Below are positions 1 to 8,096 of a stretch of DNA of 64,000 nucleotides, piece by piece. Position numbers and translations under genes: made by a program. This stretch comes from Onstottus_B arcticum (GTDB taxonomy: Bacteria; Acidobacteriota; Blastocatellia; UBA7656), in NCBI GenBank assembly GCA_038040485.1, contig JBBPIE010000012.1, forward strand, positions 1 to 64,000, written 5' to 3'. The notes under the pieces are model-generated. The model did not search any database and was not told the origin of the DNA. It worked only from the letters and a program-made list of their open reading frames with translations. How positions within the stretch are numbered: position 1 is the first letter of the stretch; each line of letters starts with the position of its first letter.

Positions 1-134
1 GTCCGGTTCGGAGGGAGGGGGAGCCGAAGCCAATCGGTTCTCCCTACCCCTATTACTTGTGTTCATCGACTTTTCTTATCAAGCTGCTAGGATTGATCCC
101 CAGGTTTTCTCAAAAGAGCAGAAAGAGGCGAGCA

Positions 135-2588
135 ATGGAAACTCTAAGGCACGATCTGGCTTATGGCGTTCGGATGCTCTTTAATAATCCCGGTTTCACA
201 GCCATAGCCATACTGTCACTGGCGATCGGGATCGGCGCTAACAGCGCGATCTTCAGCGTGACGAACGCGCTTTTGCTGCGGCCTTTGCCCTTCCGAGACG
301 CCGACCGCTTGGCAATCCTCTGGAACCGCTCACCGGGTTTGAACATCGAGCAGGATTGGTTTTCGCCCGGCCAGTATCTCGACGTGAAAACTCAGAACAG
401 CGTCTTTGAACAGGTTGCCGTTACGATTGGCGGAAGCTTCAACCTGACGGGGCAAGCGGGCCCGGAACACGTCGACGGCGCGCGAGTCTCCTCTTCTTTC
501 TTTCCTTTGCTGGGTGCGACTTCAACGCTGGGGCGCGTCTTGCTGCCCGAGGAGGACGAGCCTGGCAAGCCCGCGACCGTGATCTTGAGCGATGGATTTT
601 GGAAGCGCCGTTTCGGTTCCGACACTGAGATCATCGGGAAGACGCTCACGTTGAACGGCAACAACTTCACTATTGTTGGAGTGACGTCGCCGGGATTCTC
701 GCTTGGCAAGGAAATCATGCCTGCCGTTAACGGCATCGAGAAGGCTGACCTGTTGCTGCCCCTGCCGATGAGCGAAACCGCGCGCGCGAATCGCGGCAAC
801 GAAGACTTCAACATCTTTGCGAAGCTGAAGCCGGGTGTGACGGCCGCGCAGGCGCAAGCCGAAATGGACGTGATCGCCGCGGGAATGAAGGAGCAATATC
901 CGGCGAATTACCCGCCCGACGGTGGACTGACCATCAGCGTAGTGCCGCTTCTCAACCAGGTTGTCGGCGACATTGGTCCGGCGCTGCCCGTGCTGTTAGG
1001 CGCGGTGGGGTTTGTGCTGCTGATCGCTTGCGCCAATGTAGCCAATCTCTTGCTTGCCCGCGCCGCGGCTCGTCGAAAAGAGATCGCAATACGCACAGCG
1101 GTGGGCGCGAACCGGCTTAGGATCCTGATGCAACTGCTTACCGAAAGTGTGCTGCTTGCGATGATCGGCGGATTGGTGGGATTGGGAATCGCATTGCTGG
1201 CTGTAAAGGCGCTCCGCCTGTTTGGTCCCGCGAACATTCCACGCCTGGATGAAGTAGGCGTGGATGGCCGGGTCGTGGCTTTCACTTTTCTCACCTCGCT
1301 GCTGACCGGCATTGTGTTCGGACTCGCGCCTGCGCTGCGAGCCTCACGGGTGGATCTCAATGAAACGCTCAAAGAGGGCGGACGCGGCTCGAGCGGCGGC
1401 GGCCGAGGCGCGCTTCAGCTTCGCAAGCTGCTCGTCATATCCGAAGTCGCGCTTTCGCTTATGCTGCTGATCGGGGCGGGTTTGCTGATTCGCAGCTATC
1501 AACGCATCCTCGCTTCCAATCAAGGCTTCAATCCGCACAACGTGCTGGCGATGCGATTGTCACTGCCCGGGACCAAGTATCCTTCGCCGGAATCCATCAC
1601 CTCGTTTCACCGGCGAGCCGCGGAAAAAATCAAGACACTGCCCGGAGTCGAGTCGGTCGCCGCGACTTATTCTTTGCCGATGAGCACGGTTGCTTTTGCA
1701 TGGGAGCCGATTGTCATCGAAGGCTACGTGCCGAGGACTGCTCACGACTCGATCATTTCCAACGTCCGAATCGTGAGCCCCGACTATTTCCAGACGATGG
1801 GAATTCCGCTGGTGCACGGACGGTTGTTTGATGAGCACGATCGAAAAGGCGAGCCGGATACAGTCATCGTCGACGAAGCATTGGCCGAGCGGTTTTGGCC
1901 AAACGAGAATCCGATCGGCAAGCGAATGCAGCGGGGCGGGTCTGACTCCTGGCGAAAGGTGGTCGGCGTCATCAGCGACGCAAAAGAGTACAGTTCGGAA
2001 AAGGAGCCGCCGATTGCCGTCTACTATCCGTTTGAACAGGTAGCCGCGCGGCAAATGTATCTGGTGATTCGTACGGCTTCCGATCCGGTTCAAATGTCTT
2101 CGGTGATCGCGCAAGAGATTCAGGCCGTCGATCCGGAGCTGCCGGTCTTCGACGTCAACTCAATGGAAGCGCGGCTTCATGATTCGCTTGCACGTCGGCG
2201 GTTCTCGATGATCTTACTGGGAGTGTTTGCAGCTTTCGCGATGATCCTTGCAGCCATCGGAATCTACGGAGTGATGTCTTATTCGGTCAGCCAGCGAACG
2301 CACGAGATTGGTATTCGCATGGCACTTGGAGCGCAGCGGATCAGCATCCTGCGACTTGTGATTCGACAAGCGCTCATCCTGGTTTCATTTGGCATTGCCA
2401 TCGGGCTGACGGGCGCGTTTGCTTTGACTCGAGTGATGGCGAGTTTGCTTTATGGGGTAAGCCCGACCGATCGATTTACGTTTATCGCAGTCTCCGTGAT
2501 CCTGGGAAGCATAGCCTTGCTGGCCAGCTATCTTCCCGCTCTCAAAGCTACGAAGGTAGACCCGATGGTTGCGCTGAGGTGTGAGTAA
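135..2588 (+). CDS. ADOP-type ABC transporter permease (MacB/FtsX duplicated)
   Basis: Inner-membrane permease of the acidobacterial duplicated orphan permease type: an N-terminal TM (FNNPGFTAIAILSLAIGIG), MacB-like periplasmic domain, FtsX TM block (about residues 285-400), then a second periplasmic domain and a C-terminal FtsX block ending near ATKVDPMVALR. This two-half, roughly 800-residue layout without an ATPase is the family norm. A TTG at 57 is in frame, but ATG 135 is preferred: it has AGAGG just upstream and gives the conserved METLRHDLAYGVRML start. Substrate is unknown; relatives are thought to work with separate MacB-like ATPases in efflux or lipoprotein handling. No partner gene is in the window. 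Confidence 0.9.
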   Translation: METLRHDLAYGVRMLFNNPGFTAIAILSLAIGIGANSAIFSVTNALLLRPLPFRDADRLAILWNRSPGLNIEQDWFSPGQYLDVKTQNSVFEQVAVTIGGSFNLTGQAGPEHVDGARVSSSFFPLLGATSTLGRVLLPEEDEPGKPATVILSDGFWKRRFGSDTEIIGKTLTLNGNNFTIVGVTSPGFSLGKEIMPAVNGIEKADLLLPLPMSETARANRGNEDFNIFAKLKPGVTAAQAQAEMDVIAAGMKEQYPANYPPDGGLTISVVPLLNQVVGDIGPALPVLLGAVGFVLLIACANVANLLLARAAARRKEIAIRTAVGANRLRILMQLLTESVLLAMIGGLVGLGIALLAVKALRLFGPANIPRLDEVGVDGRVVAFTFLTSLLTGIVFGLAPALRASRVDLNETLKEGGRGSSGGGRGALQLRKLLVISEVALSLMLLIGAGLLIRSYQRILASNQGFNPHNVLAMRLSLPGTKYPSPESITSFHRRAAEKIKTLPGVESVAATYSLPMSTVAFAWEPIVIEGYVPRTAHDSIISNVRIVSPDYFQTMGIPLVHGRLFDEHDRKGEPDTVIVDEALAERFWPNENPIGKRMQRGGSDSWRKVVGVISDAKEYSSEKEPPIAVYYPFEQVAARQMYLVIRTASDPVQMSSVIAQEIQAVDPELPVFDVNSMEARLHDSLARRRFSMILLGVFAAFAMILAAIGIYGVMSYSVSQRTHEIGIRMALGAQRISILRLVIRQALILVSFGIAIGLTGAFALTRVMASLLYGVSPTDRFTFIAVSVILGSIALLASYLPALKATKVDPMVALRCE

Positions 2589-2756
2589 TTGCTGAGCCAT
2601 CCGCCTTCCCCGAGACATCCGAGAACTGCGCTGAGAACCTGGTTGATGAGCTTGGACCCGTTCACTATGAGCAACTCCTGAGTGGGACAGCCTGTCTCGG
2701 TTTAGGCTTCCTATGCTGCTGTTTTTGTGACTGAAAAGCTTGGATACCCCGTCGCC

Positions 2757-2852
2757 ATGAGGAGCTTGAGAGTGAATAAGCTTCTACCGTTGGCCGTGCT
2801 CTGCCTGCTCGCTCTTTTTCCGACGACCGAAGCCGCGGCCCAAAGGCGCTGA
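2757..2852 (+). pseudogene. Orphan signal-peptide ORF (31 codons)
   Basis: The reading encodes MRSLRVNKLLPLAVLCLLAL followed by FPTTEAAAQRR and a stop: a textbook Sec signal peptide with an A-x-A cleavage site and almost nothing after it. Most likely the 5' stump of a deleted secreted-protein gene. No strong ribosome-binding site is visible. It could also be a true micropeptide. Confidence 0.4.
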
Positions 2853-2872
2853 CACGGACGGCCAACCGTTGT

Positions 2873-3055
2873 ATGACCCAACTACGAAATAGAATGATCG
2901 AGTGTCTTCGGCTCCGAGGGCTCTCGGTGCGCATTGAAGAAGCCTACGTGCTCGCCGCGCGCTAACTCGCTGACCACTATCACAAGTCTCTGACCTCATC
3001 ACCGAGGAACGCGCGCTCGGTCACGCAATCGTTAGGCGCAATTGAGCTATCCTGA
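2873..3055 (+). pseudogene. Tyrosine recombinase N-terminal fragment (decayed integrase)
   Basis: The reading MTQLRNRMIECLRLRGLS, then EEAYVLAAR, stop, LADHYHKS matches the SAM-like core-binding domain of phage-type site-specific integrases (typical pattern: LRxRMIxDLxLRGLSxxTxxAYVxAVRQLAxHYxKSPDxI). There is an in-frame TAA after AAR. After HYHKS the family-like residues DLITEE continue in the next frame, so there is also a frameshift. The catalytic domain is absent. This is a relic of a past mobile element; no matching att sites were recognised. Confidence 0.55.
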
Positions 3056-3346
3056 GTATTAAACCATCTGGGCGCATGAACTGAAGCCAGCACGGCTAAA
3101 GGTCGTGTCCTAATTGTATTGCTGGTCATTTCTTACTAAGAAATAAGTTTCACTAACAGCATCACCTTGTCGTCTTTTTACGTCTCTAGTTCATGAAGGG
3201 CTAATCGATGTAAACGAAACCATCTATATGCAGATGGGTTCAAATCAGAGCCTAGACTTGTTGCACCGGAGCCGGTTTATTGCCCGTTTGCGGAAGGCGG
3301 CGGCCCGGTGAACTTCGGCGTTGGGAATCAACAACGGAGGTTTCTA

Positions 3347-3676
3347 TTGGTAACTGATCTTCAATTCAATGTAAGCCCCACGGCGCGATACGAAGGGCCG
3401 GAGTTCGAGGAATACTGCATCAGCGAAGGGAAGTATCTTCCCGCGAGCCGAGATCGAACGCCGTGCGTAACGTGCCCACTATCAGCCCTCTGTCAGCCAG
3501 GCTTTGAGGAGCAGGTTCGCCGCATTCAACGTGGTGAGAATCCAAGCCTTACTGAGGGGTGCGCCTTTGACCCTGAAGCGCTGAAGCCTCAGACACTTCT
3601 TTCTGGTCTTTCCAAAGAACAGAAGGTGTTTGTCATCTCGAAAGTTCCTAACCTTGAAATCTCGGAGGACGTATGA
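3347..3676 (+). CDS. Small cysteine-rich protein, coupled to repeat protein
   Basis: Unrecognised 109-residue soluble protein. TTG 3347 is chosen as start because GGAGG lies six bases upstream; an in-frame GTG at 3308 would add 13 residues and has only GGAAGG-like context. Five cysteines are present: one in EEYC, a cluster PCVTCPLSALC (C-x2-C-x5-C) and a later GC. The spacing resembles metal or Fe-S binding knots such as those in SPASM domains, but no such domain can be assigned. The stop overlaps the next ATG by four bases (ATGA), implying translational coupling with the lysine-rich repeat protein. Confidence 0.65.
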   Translation: MVTDLQFNVSPTARYEGPEFEEYCISEGKYLPASRDRTPCVTCPLSALCQPGFEEQVRRIQRGENPSLTEGCAFDPEALKPQTLLSGLSKEQKVFVISKVPNLEISEDV

Positions 3677-3954
3677 GCAAAGACATTGCCGCGATGCAGC
3701 TTGAGGCAAAAAAGCAACTGTCTCAAAAAACTGAGCTTATTTCTAAACTGCAGCTGGAGTCCAAGAAGCAGCTTTCCCAAAAGGCCGAGCTTGTTTCTAA
3801 GCAGCAGCTCGAAGCGAAAAAACAGCTCGCGCAAAAGGCGGGCTTGGTATCAACACAGCAACTAGAGGCAAAAAAGCAGCTATCGGAGAAGGCTGGCCTT
3901 TTGGGCAAGTTGCAACTTGAGGCAAAGAAACAGCTAGCAAATAGTCCGAAATAG
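3673..3954 (+). CDS. 18-residue-repeat amphipathic helix protein
   Basis: A 93-residue protein made almost wholly of four and a half copies of an 18-residue unit, LEAKKQLSQKAELVSKQQ with small variations. Eighteen residues are five alpha-helical turns, so each repeat should present the same face: Leu/Ile/Val stripe, Lys and Gln elsewhere, no Cys, Trp or Pro until the end. The DNA is a 54-bp tandem array starting at 3700. Translation is coupled to the upstream Cys-rich gene. It could be a filament or coiled coil, an LEA-like protectant, or a repeated precursor peptide. No signal peptide or TM is seen. Confidence 0.65.
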   Translation: MSKDIAAMQLEAKKQLSQKTELISKLQLESKKQLSQKAELVSKQQLEAKKQLAQKAGLVSTQQLEAKKQLSEKAGLLGKLQLEAKKQLANSPK

Positions 3955-3968
3955 ACTCTACCCAACAA

Positions 3969-4129
3969 GGCGCTCCAGTTGACATTTTTGCCGCCGAACG
4001 GCGGCAAGAATGCGGCCGAGCTTGAGCGTTAGTGCGCCAAGCGATGCTTGGCGCCCGTGCGTGTTTGGCCGCCGCACCATCTCGCGGACGCTCGGTGCTC
4101 TGGGCCGATGGGATCAGGACTGGAGCGCC
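3969..4129 (+). repeat. Candidate MITE-like element with 11-bp terminal inverted repeats
   Basis: GGCGCTCCAGT at 3969-3979 is matched exactly in inverse by ACTGGAGCGCC at 4119-4129. Inside lie a hairpin TTGCCGCC/GGCGGCAA with a GAAC loop near 3989 and a perfect hairpin GCGCCAAGC/GCTTGGCGC (loop GAT) at 4034-4054. The latter hairpin recurs exactly just outside, at 4139-4159. There is no coding potential. It may be a non-autonomous element or a REP/BIME-type unit. Confidence 0.4.
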
Positions 4130-4138
4130 GATTATAAG

Positions 4139-4400
4139 GCGCCAAGCGATGCTTGGCGCTGCTTGCAGGGCGAGAGTCCCTGCTGAGTGAGGTCTTACCA
4201 ACCACTCATACCGAGTGTTGCAACTGCTACTCAGGAGGCCAAGGCCGAACACGTCAGTTGATGCGTACACAGGGAAGCACGCAGACCGCAGGGGAGACCG
4301 CACTCCCCTAAGCGTGATACGGCCTCGTTACGAGCTTATGAGTCCCGGTAGAGAATACTGGTTTAGCGTGAGGGCCTGGAGGAGTACGTCTGAGCTTCGA
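4139..4400 (+). other. Structured non-coding DNA, possible group II intron 5' remnant
   Basis: After the second GCGCCAAGC hairpin (4139-4159) comes GCAGGG-CGAGAGT-CCCTGC, then a long stretch without convincing codons, and AGGGGA/TCCCCT enclosing GACCGCAC near 4290. The CAGGGCGAGAGTCCCTG block resembles the start of domain I of some bacterial group II introns. No domain V and no reverse transcriptase follow, so at best it is a truncated remnant upstream of the M48 gene. It could instead be an unrelated structured leader. Confidence 0.25.
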
Positions 4401-4461
4401 TCGGTGTTGCGCCATTGTCATTCTCCTTCAAACTGCTTTGCAAGAAAGGAAGCCGGCTCAT

Positions 4462-6390
4462 ATGCGAACTCGATACTATTTAACCTCCATTCTTATCCTG
4501 TTCCTGGCGCCAGCCCAATTCGCCCAGTCCACTGAGCGCGACATGGCGAAAGAGGCGTTGATATGGCAAAAGCTCCAATCTATCGCTCCGCGCTCGGTCG
4601 AAACATTCAAAGAAGCCACTGACGCTTTAGATAAAGGCGACTACGAGAAAGCAGCGCGTCTGTATGAAGAGGTCTACAAGAAGGCTCCTGACTTTGATCC
4701 GCTGGTGCGCAGGCTTGGGGGTTCGCTGATTGAGATGGGGCGAAGGCAGGAAGGCTTGGCCCTGCTCGAGAAGGCCGTCAAAATGAATCGATCGCCCGAA
4801 AATCTCATGAGCCTTGCTCGATCCTTCACTCTCGACGGAGAGAGAAGCTCGAGGCAGGATCTGGAACGCGCCCTGACGCTCGCAAAAGAGGGCGCCAGGG
4901 CAAACACCGGGGATGATGAAGGCTATTGGTTTGTAGTCGCGCAGCTCTCTCTTGACCTGGAGAGACAGGAAGACCTGCGCGAAGCTACCAGAATGCTCGT
5001 CAAACTTTATCCTGATACGCTGGCGGCTCACTATTGCAGCGCAGTTGTCGCCATTCAAGACGGAGATTGGATCAAGGCTGAAGATGAGATCAAGAAGGCT
5101 CAGAGTCTGGGGCTTCCTGCCGAAATAGCAAATAACATTCTCGCTGCGGGCGTACACACCAGGGCGACAGTTTGGCGTTACACATATTATTCGCTGTGTC
5201 TGGTCGCGGCATGGGCTGTTGGGCTGGTGCTGCTGTTTGTTCTGGGCAAGGTTTTCTCGAAAACGACCCTGCAATGGATTGAGACGGCTGATCCGAATGC
5301 TGAGGTTGGCGGCAACGATCTTCCGATGCGGAAGTACTACCGATGGCTGATGAACGTTGCGGGCGTATACTACTACATCTCCATTCCGGTGGTCGCCTTT
5401 CTCGTCCTGGCGACCGCGGCTTCGATAACATATGGCTTCTTCATAGCCGGCCGCATTCCAATCAAACTCGTGCTCATCCTGGTTTTTGGCGCTCTTGTGA
5501 CCGTCTACGCAATGATTCGCTCGCTCTTCATCAAGATCGAATCTGAAGACCCTGGCCGCACCCTGCGAGAAGACGAAGCGCCTGAGCTTTGGGCTTTAGT
5601 GCGCGAAGTTGCTCAGACTGTAAGCACCCGGCCTGTTGACGAGATTCGTGTCACACCCGGCACAGACATGGCTGTCTACGAGCGAGGAAGTTTCAAAGAG
5701 CGAATGCAAGATCGCGCGCACCGCATATTGATTCTGGGCGTGGGCACCCTCAATGGATTCAATCAGAACGCATTCCGCGCAGTGCTGGCGCACGAGTATG
5801 GACACTTCCGCCATCGCGATACAGCGGGCGGGGATGTTGCCATACGCGTCAACAATGACATAGTGAAGTTCGCGGTTGCGATGATTGAAAGCGGCCAGGC
5901 TGTATGGTGGAACGTTGCCTTCCATTTCTTACGCGTGTACCACTTTCTCTTTCGCCGCATCAGTCACGGAGCGACGCGACTTCAAGAGGTGCTCGCAGAT
6001 CGAGTCGCGGCGCGCAAATACAGCCCGCAAGCTTTTGAGGAGGGCCTCACGCATATCATACGCAGGCAGGTCGAATTCGAGGACATAACATATTGGGAGA
6101 TTACGAACGCAAACAAGGCTCAACGTGCTGTTCAGAATCTTTATGAACTGAAAGCATCGGAAGAAAAAAGGACTGAAGAAAAACTCAAAGAAGCGATAAA
6201 TTGCCCGACCAGCGAAGACGACACCCACCCAAGCCCTGTCGAGCGATTTCGCTTCGCCAGGCGCGTCACCTGCAACAACGAATTCGCTCCCGCAGGCATG
6301 GTGTGGGACCTCTTCACAAATAGATCGGCCCTTACTGACGAGATGAGTTCGCTAATCAATAAGCAGGCAAAAGCCGTTAGCGGAGGGTAA
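4462..6390 (+). CDS. TPR and M48-type zinc metalloprotease, membrane-bound
   Basis: Begins with a signal peptide (MRTRYYLTSILILFLAPAQFAQ). The N-terminal ~200 residues form TPR-like helical repeats (ALDKGDYEKAARLYEEVYKK). A first TM follows (YYSLCLVAAWAVGLVLLFVL), then two more near residues 300-355, then a peptidase domain with HEYGH at about 444-448 in the context AVLAHEYGHFRHRDT and a downstream EVLADRVAARKY carrying the likely third zinc ligand. This is the HtpX/M48 plan with a periplasmic TPR front end, suggesting membrane protein quality control. ATG 4462 has AGGAAG upstream and gives the clean signal sequence. Confidence 0.88.
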   Translation: MRTRYYLTSILILFLAPAQFAQSTERDMAKEALIWQKLQSIAPRSVETFKEATDALDKGDYEKAARLYEEVYKKAPDFDPLVRRLGGSLIEMGRRQEGLALLEKAVKMNRSPENLMSLARSFTLDGERSSRQDLERALTLAKEGARANTGDDEGYWFVVAQLSLDLERQEDLREATRMLVKLYPDTLAAHYCSAVVAIQDGDWIKAEDEIKKAQSLGLPAEIANNILAAGVHTRATVWRYTYYSLCLVAAWAVGLVLLFVLGKVFSKTTLQWIETADPNAEVGGNDLPMRKYYRWLMNVAGVYYYISIPVVAFLVLATAASITYGFFIAGRIPIKLVLILVFGALVTVYAMIRSLFIKIESEDPGRTLREDEAPELWALVREVAQTVSTRPVDEIRVTPGTDMAVYERGSFKERMQDRAHRILILGVGTLNGFNQNAFRAVLAHEYGHFRHRDTAGGDVAIRVNNDIVKFAVAMIESGQAVWWNVAFHFLRVYHFLFRRISHGATRLQEVLADRVAARKYSPQAFEEGLTHIIRRQVEFEDITYWEITNANKAQRAVQNLYELKASEEKRTEEKLKEAINCPTSEDDTHPSPVERFRFARRVTCNNEFAPAGMVWDLFTNRSALTDEMSSLINKQAKAVSGG

Positions 6391-6442
6391 GAACGAGAGC
6401 ACGAATTGGCCGATACTTGATGAATATTCTTCTCCCCTTCTC

Positions 6443-6838
6443 TCAGGGCTGTTGATAACTGACTACACGCAACTCTGCTGAAGTTGGCTCGGTATCGAAG
6501 ATGAGAACTCCTTCCACACTCGAATGGGCGGGAATGAAGTCGAAGATGGTAGCAGATATCTGTTCATCAGCCGACCCTCCAAGTCTTCCTTCAACGGTGA
6601 CTTGCGCGCCCGTCGCGTCTCCTTCGTTAGTGACCGTTATTGGCAGGTAGTACTTACTCGCTTCATTGCGAATTGCCTTTCGATCTATGCGGAATCGTGC
6701 CGGCTCGTTGGAAGGGCTTAACCATAACACGATAACCACTCCGACCACTCCGGCCAGCAACACAATCGAAATAATCATCGATACCCACTCAGCTGTTGTG
6801 CGTGGTGTAACGCTGGTCTTGCCCTTCTTTCTAGTCAT
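6443..6838 (-). CDS. TIGR02588-like small membrane-anchored protein
   Basis: A 131-residue protein with one TM (AEWVSMIISIVLLAGVVGVV, about residues 17-42) and an exported beta-sandwich-like domain (YYLPITVTNEGDATGAQVTV). It looks like the TIGR02588 family of unknown function, which is found next to TIGR02587 membrane proteins. Its start overlaps the stop of the upstream gene by four bases (ATGA), so the two are translationally coupled and probably form a complex. Function unknown. Confidence 0.75.
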   Translation of the reverse strand: MTRKKGKTSVTPRTTAEWVSMIISIVLLAGVVGVVIVLWLSPSNEPARFRIDRKAIRNEASKYYLPITVTNEGDATGAQVTVEGRLGGSADEQISATIFDFIPAHSSVEGVLIFDTEPTSAELRVVSYQQP

Positions 6839-7671
6839 AAGGCTAGCCTTCCCGCCGCTCCACCAATTGCCGCCGGAAGCCCAAGAACAATAGTGTAGCT
6901 GACCCTCTGGCTGAGAGGATCCTCCGCGTGAAGCAATTGGAATAACGAGAGCATCAAAAATGAGATCAATAACGCGATCACGTAAGAGGCCAGGGTTTCG
7001 CTGATCGGGCTTTGAAAAAGTCCCGGCTGTGACCTGCGTATGGTCTGTGCGCCGAAGTTAGCTTCAAACACAATTATGTATGAAATCAACAATGAACTGG
7101 CGATGATGGCCAGCAACCCGGTTGATGAAAGCGTACTCGCAATCATCGGGATTTCGTCTGTGGGAGATATGGCGGCGGAAATAATCACTGCGCCCAGTGT
7201 TGTCGCGCCCGCATCAGCCAGCGTGCCGCGCCAGGCATGGTCCTGCCATTGATGCTTGGAAGCATCCCTCCTGCTAACGTCAGAGCCGGTGTTATTTTCG
7301 TCCCGATTCTGGAGCAGGTGGTTGGCAATCCCAACGCCTATACTGAATGGTAACGCCTCAGTAATGATGCGGCCCATAGCGGCGTCAAGTCCAGTATCAA
7401 AGCGGATGACACCTATCAAGATTAAGCTGAGTGTCGCAGTCAGTAGGGCAATCGCGAGCGCTTCCAAGCTATCGGTAAATACTCGCAACCAAGTGCGTGA
7501 TTGTTCCCTGCGAAAACCGCCTTGCAAGTCAAGCAAGACGAGTGCGGCATAAGCTATTCCTAGCACTATCAGCATACGTGGGGGCGAAGTGAAGGTACCT
7601 TTCCACCAGACCTCCATTGTATATAGGAACGGCGCACCGAAGAGGAATGCGCCCGCCACACCGCGCATCAA
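6835..7671 (-). CDS. TIGR02587-like integral membrane protein (DUF2391)
   Basis: 278-residue polytopic inner-membrane protein, about seven hydrophobic segments, starting MMRGVAGAFLFGAPFLYTME, which is typical of the TIGR02587/DUF2391 family. It is first in a two-gene minus-strand unit with the coupled TIGR02588-like protein, reproducing the family's known neighbourhood. No catalytic motif is visible. Function is unknown in the family. Confidence 0.8.
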   Translation of the reverse strand: MMRGVAGAFLFGAPFLYTMEVWWKGTFTSPPRMLIVLGIAYAALVLLDLQGGFRREQSRTWLRVFTDSLEALAIALLTATLSLILIGVIRFDTGLDAAMGRIITEALPFSIGVGIANHLLQNRDENNTGSDVSRRDASKHQWQDHAWRGTLADAGATTLGAVIISAAISPTDEIPMIASTLSSTGLLAIIASSLLISYIIVFEANFGAQTIRRSQPGLFQSPISETLASYVIALLISFLMLSLFQLLHAEDPLSQRVSYTIVLGLPAAIGGAAGRLAL

Positions 7672-8096
7672 ATCATCAAGCTCAGTTCGCCATGGCGATT
7701 GGCGATTGGCGATTGGCGTTCGTCATAAAGTTATCCAATGAGAGCTTAGTCCCGAACTTGGCATAACAAGATCCTGTGTCCTCTGTAAGCTTGCCTTTAG
7801 AACTCTACATTTCTAAAGTATTTCGTGGTTGAGGACAAGCCTTGCTGCTTCTACACTTCTGCAATAAATAGATGAAAGTGGCGGCTAGATAAGGCTTGTA
7901 TAATATCATTCCGAATAAATAGTCTGTACGAACAAGGCGCACACCCCAGGTCGAGGCGTGTGTTGATTCCGACTTCCTCCTCTTGTACTATCCAGCGCTG
8001 ACGCCAGGCGAGGCTCTTCCTCATTAAGCTGCTCGCCCTTGGCATACGTCGCGCGGCATCGACAATCGCCCGAATTCACTTTCAAGGAGGACCCTC
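7672..8096. other. Intergenic region with 7-bp tandem repeat
   Basis: Divergent gap between the TIGR02587-like gene and the double-CMD gene. It contains GCGATTG three times in tandem at 7695-7715 and must carry promoters for both sides, but no clear -35/-10 pair was picked out. The only other recognisable signal is the ribosome-binding site AAGGAGG just before GTG 8097. No convincing gene was seen. Confidence 0.5.

Noticed and set aside
3229..3262. tRNA T-arm-like GGTTCAAATC
   Set aside because: No 5-bp T stem, anticodon arm or acceptor stem can be formed around it.
7851..8045. Small minus-strand frame before the CMD gene
   Set aside because: No Shine-Dalgarno, no family, and low-complexity context.
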